Positions 21,763 to 24,582 of a stretch of 24,582 nucleotides of DNA are shown here, piece after piece. The DNA lies in the NCBI GenBank assembly GCA_964459805.1, contig CAYWOD010000025.1:1-24582 (forward strand), in the 5' to 3' direction. Below the pieces are notes generated by a model. It was not told the origin of the DNA, did not search any database, and saw only the letters and a list, made by a program, of their open reading frames with translations. Each line of letters opens with the position of its first letter. The stretch's first letter is position 1. Source of the stretch: DAOVRL01 sp964459805 (GTDB lineage: Bacteria > Planctomycetota > Phycisphaerae > Sedimentisphaerales > Anaerobacaceae). The translations under genes were made by a program, and so were the position numbers.

Positions 21763-24291
21763 ATGGAACCAAAAGAATACCAAACCAAAACCCTCAACCG
21801 CGTAAAGCAGTACCTCGATCTGCTCTACGAATGGCGTCTCAAGAACGAGGACATCGTGCGCGACTACGGCCCCGACTCCGCTGTAGATTTCCCCGCAAAG
21901 GCGTGGGATAAGCTCGAAGGAATGTACGATGGCTATACCTCGCGCCGCGACGGCCTTCGACGACCTCTTCCATGCTTCTGCCTCAAGGTCCCCACCGGCG
22001 GCGGCAAAACATTTCTCGCCGTCAAAACCATCGACCTTATCAATACCAACTACCTCAAGAAACGAACCGGCCTGGTCCTCTGGGTCGTACCCACGACCCA
22101 GATATATCGCCAGACCCTAAAAAGCCTCCGCGACCGCGACCATCCGTACCGCCAGCACCTCGACATCGCAAGTGCAGGCCGAACCCTCATCCTCGAAAAA
22201 GGCGACAAATTCTCTCCGCTCGATGTTCAGGAGAATCTCATCGTCTTTATGCTAATGCTCCCATCCGCCTCGCGTAAGACAAAGGACGTCCTGCGTATCT
22301 TCAAAGACTCCGGCGGCTTCGCCGATTTCTTCCCATCCGAAGACGACCTCGAAGCCAACGTCCGCCTCCTCGAAAACATCCCCAACCTCGACACCTTCGA
22401 AAAAGAATCCGCCTTCTGGGGCAAGCTCGTCAAGACTTCTCTCGGAAACACGCTCCGCCTCCTCAATCCCGTAATAATTCTCGACGAAGGCCACAAGGCC
22501 TACAGCCAAACCGCTCAGGATACACTGCGAGGCTTCAATCCCTCCATCATCGTCGAACTCTCCGCGACACCGCCGAGGCAAAGTAACAAGCTCGTCGATA
22601 TTGCTGGCATCGAACTGAACCGCGAGGAAATGATAAAGTTCGACCTGCATATCTTCAACAAGGCCAATCCCGACTGGCGCGAAACCATCCTTGAAGCCCA
22701 CAACCACCTCGAAATGCTAAAAGGCAAGGCCAGAGACTACCACGCCAACACCAACAAGTACATCCGGCCGATATGCCTCATTCAGGTCGAACGCACCGGC
22801 AGGGAGCAACGCAAGTCCGGCCTCATTCATTCCGAAGATGTCCGGGAACATCTGATAAACGTAGTCGGTGTCTTGCCAGAAGAGGTCGCCGTCAAAACCA
22901 GCGAAAAAGACGAACTCAAAGAGGTCGATGACGTCGGAGGCCTCATGTCCGAGAACTGCCGCATCCGCTACATCATCACAAAGCAGGCCCTCCAGGAGGG
23001 CTGGGACTGCGCCTTCGCTTATGTCCTCACTATCCTTACCCGCCCCGGCTCAAAAACCGCCCTAACCCAGCTTGTCGGACGCATCCTGCGCCAACCATTC
23101 GCAAAAAAGACCGGCGTCAAAGAGCTTGATGAAAGCTACGTCTTCTGCTTCCAGCAAAAAGGCCAGGAACTCCTCGAAGAAATAAGACGCGGTTTCCGCG
23201 GCGAAGGCCTCGGCGACCTCACCGGCCGAGTTGCCTTAGACGATGAAGCCGCCCAGCAAGACCAGGAGGAGGGCTTCGCCGAAGTGCGAGACAAATTCAA
23301 GAACGCCGCAGAGAAGATCATACTTCCCGTTTTCGCCATCCGCGACGATAAGGGCTGGAGAAAAGTCTCATACGAAATGGACATCGCAAGCCAAATCCCC
23401 TGGACCGATGCCGACCTTTCCCCCTTATCCCAGCTTAACCTCTCCATGCTCGACCAAAAGGACCTCGAACAGGTCGCTTCGTTGTCCGAAGACATAGAGC
23501 GTGTTGTCGAACTGAAAGAAACCGTTGAACTCAGAACAGGAGCACTGCGACTCGACCCCGTATTCCTCGCCCGCCATCTTATTGACATCGTCCCAAACCC
23601 CTGGGTCGCACACGAATTCGGAAAAACCGTTCTCGACAACCTCCGTAGCCAATTCGATGAGAAAACCGTTGTCAACAACTTTGTCTTCATCATCGAGGAG
23701 ATCCGAAAGCACCTCGCAAAAGAGAAGGACCGTCTCGCCGAGCAGGTCTTCCGCAACATGATCTCAAAAGACCAAATGCACTTCCTCGTAATTGCCAACA
23801 AGCTCGGCCACAAGTTGCCCAAGCGGCGCAAGGTTCACCCTCCACGGCTCACAAAACCCACCGGCGACCAGCTTGAGCGTAGTCTATTCGATTATGTCCC
23901 TTACGACGACTTCGACAGCGAACCCGAGCGACAAATAGCATGGTATCTCGATGACCAGGACAAGCTCCTCTTTTGGTACCGCAACATCCCAAAGCAGGAC
24001 TATGGGATACAGGGCTGGCGAAAGCACCGTGTCTTCGCCGACTTCATCTTCACCGACAAATCAAACGGCAACGGCTTCAACCGCGTCTTTGTCGTCGAAA
24101 CAAAAGGCCTCCACTTAAAGGACAATGACAAAACCACTTATTTGAAGAAACTCTTCAACGTATGCAACGAGCGCGCCCGCGAAATGACACTCACAGATCT
24201 TGGGATGAAGCTCGAAGCAAATGACATATCCTTCCTCGTTGTTGATGAATCGGAATGGCAAGACCGCTTCAACGCTCTATTCGCCTCCTAA
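21763..24291 (+). CDS. res: Type III-like restriction endonuclease subunit (Res), DEAD/DEAH helicase-nuclease
   Basis: An 842-aa SF2 helicase-nuclease, the cleavage subunit expected to act with Mod. Motifs in order: Q-like N-terminus (KEYQTKTLNRV), Walker A VPTGGGKT (76-83), motif II as DEGH (241-244), motif III SATPPR (267-272), motif V region EGWDCAFAY, and motif VI QLVGRILRQP (436-445). The C-terminal PD-(D/E)xK nuclease is intact: SEPERQ, then HRVFADF (Asp760) and VVETKG (Glu779, Lys781). The length is within the range of this family. The Shine-Dalgarno is weak. The gene shows a strong preference for C-ending codons by eye, different from hisF and the arabinose genes, which fits acquisition by transfer. 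Both catalytic centres look functional. Confidence 0.92.
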   Translation: MEPKEYQTKTLNRVKQYLDLLYEWRLKNEDIVRDYGPDSAVDFPAKAWDKLEGMYDGYTSRRDGLRRPLPCFCLKVPTGGGKTFLAVKTIDLINTNYLKKRTGLVLWVVPTTQIYRQTLKSLRDRDHPYRQHLDIASAGRTLILEKGDKFSPLDVQENLIVFMLMLPSASRKTKDVLRIFKDSGGFADFFPSEDDLEANVRLLENIPNLDTFEKESAFWGKLVKTSLGNTLRLLNPVIILDEGHKAYSQTAQDTLRGFNPSIIVELSATPPRQSNKLVDIAGIELNREEMIKFDLHIFNKANPDWRETILEAHNHLEMLKGKARDYHANTNKYIRPICLIQVERTGREQRKSGLIHSEDVREHLINVVGVLPEEVAVKTSEKDELKEVDDVGGLMSENCRIRYIITKQALQEGWDCAFAYVLTILTRPGSKTALTQLVGRILRQPFAKKTGVKELDESYVFCFQQKGQELLEEIRRGFRGEGLGDLTGRVALDDEAAQQDQEEGFAEVRDKFKNAAEKIILPVFAIRDDKGWRKVSYEMDIASQIPWTDADLSPLSQLNLSMLDQKDLEQVASLSEDIERVVELKETVELRTGALRLDPVFLARHLIDIVPNPWVAHEFGKTVLDNLRSQFDEKTVVNNFVFIIEEIRKHLAKEKDRLAEQVFRNMISKDQMHFLVIANKLGHKLPKRRKVHPPRLTKPTGDQLERSLFDYVPYDDFDSEPERQIAWYLDDQDKLLFWYRNIPKQDYGIQGWRKHRVFADFIFTDKSNGNGFNRVFVVETKGLHLKDNDKTTYLKKLFNVCNERAREMTLTDLGMKLEANDISFLVVDESEWQDRFNALFAS

Positions 24292-24366
24292 CCCAAACCA
24301 TCAAAATTATGAAACAAATTGACGAAGTAGTCACCGCCCACACCGCCTGGCCAATAAAATAGAATT

Positions 24367-24412
24367 CTCTTAGCTTGTCTAAGAGTATTCTACCCTGAGC
24401 TTGTCGAAGGGT
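24367..24412. repeat. Two adjacent hairpins with the same loop sequence
   Basis: Hairpin 1 (24367-24385) has stem CTCTTAG / CTAAGAG. Hairpin 2 (24392-24412) has stem ACCCT / AGGGT. Both carry AGCTTGTC across the centre. The second is the widespread CCTGAGCTTGTCGAAGGG-type dispersed repeat. The first keeps the same core with different but complementary arms. Confidence 0.7.
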
Positions 24413-24486
24413 CTGCCCCCCCTCTCGTAGCGCAGCGAACATCCCCGCGCTTGCCCCGGCACGCCGGGCAACCATCGACATACAAA

Positions 24487-24513
24487 ATACTACATACGAC
24501 ATACTACATACGA
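24487..24513. repeat. 14-bp direct tandem repeat
   Basis: ATACTACATACGAC at 24487-24500 is followed immediately by a 13-base copy at 24501-24513. No coding role is apparent. Confidence 0.75.
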
Positions 24514-24527
24514 GCCACCAGCATCCA

Positions 24528-24563
24528 ACTTTAGTTCACTTTAGCTCACTTTATTTACTTTAC
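24528..24563. repeat. Short tandem repeat of ACTTTA-type units
   Basis: Successive units ACTTTAGTTC, ACTTTAGCTC, ACTTTATTT and ACTTTAC form an imperfect 9-10-bp tandem array in an AT-rich end of the window. Confidence 0.65.
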
Positions 24564-24582
24564 ATCTAACAAATTATGTGGT

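Larger units (their letters stand above)
24292..24582. other. Repeat-rich tail without a convincing gene
   Basis: After the res stop, the last 291 bp hold a 17-codon mini-ORF (24309-24362, MKQIDEVVTAHTAWPIK), two hairpins, a 14-bp tandem pair and a run of 10-bp ACTTTA repeats. The 77-codon minus-strand frame across it includes TLRQAQG, the translation of a common dispersed palindrome, and is not a gene. Confidence 0.7.

Noticed and set aside
24269..24502. 77-codon minus-strand open frame downstream of res
   Set aside because: It contains TLRQAQG, the usual mistranslation of a dispersed palindrome, and overlaps the end of res.

Overview
The window (about 24.6 kb, moderately GC-rich) looks like chromosomal DNA of a carbohydrate-degrading bacterium. 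I favour Planctomycetota (Phycisphaerae-like). Reasons: a GH106-like lipoprotein, a secreted metzincin ending in a 'GSDD/LWLNGK' beta-sandwich, an SGLT-type sugar symporter inside a sugar operon, a short MJ0042-like zinc ribbon, and many small palindromic intergenic repeats. This is inference from gene content; there is no rRNA or other phylogenetic marker here.

Layout. 135-899 (+): hisF (histidine biosynthesis), alone among his genes. 954-7736 (-): an exported/envelope block in transcription order metzincin protease, membrane-anchored SGNH hydrolase, GH106-like glycoside hydrolase. 7905-10493 (-): full-length clpB. 10494-10958: non-coding, with three 56-bp tandem repeats. 10959-12696 (-): a tight three-gene cassette (DUF488, DUF488, dual-OB protein) behind a strong sigma70-like promoter. 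12871-18598 (-): an L-arabinose-type operon in order SSS symporter, ribulokinase AraB, ribulose-5-phosphate 4-epimerase AraD, and a FucI-family isomerase in place of classical AraA. 18864-19551: two small convergent genes (a membrane coiled-coil protein and a zinc ribbon). 19835-24291 (+): a Type III-like restriction-modification locus, with a truncated N-terminal remnant of what looks like a PLD/helicase gene, then Mod methyltransferase and Res helicase-nuclease. The right end is repeat-rich and has no convincing gene.

How the genes work together. The symporter imports a pentose; the isomerase, kinase and epimerase convert it to xylulose-5-phosphate for the pentose phosphate pathway. The GH106-like lipoprotein could release sugars from plant or algal polysaccharide, but it sits about 9 kb away and is not in the same operon. 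Mod and Res are expected to form one restriction complex. The DUF488/DUF488/DuOB cassette has no assigned function and is the best candidate for undescribed biology.

Most starts are supported by a Shine-Dalgarno sequence. I moved three starts inward from the longest open frame: the SGNH hydrolase, the metzincin and the zinc ribbon.
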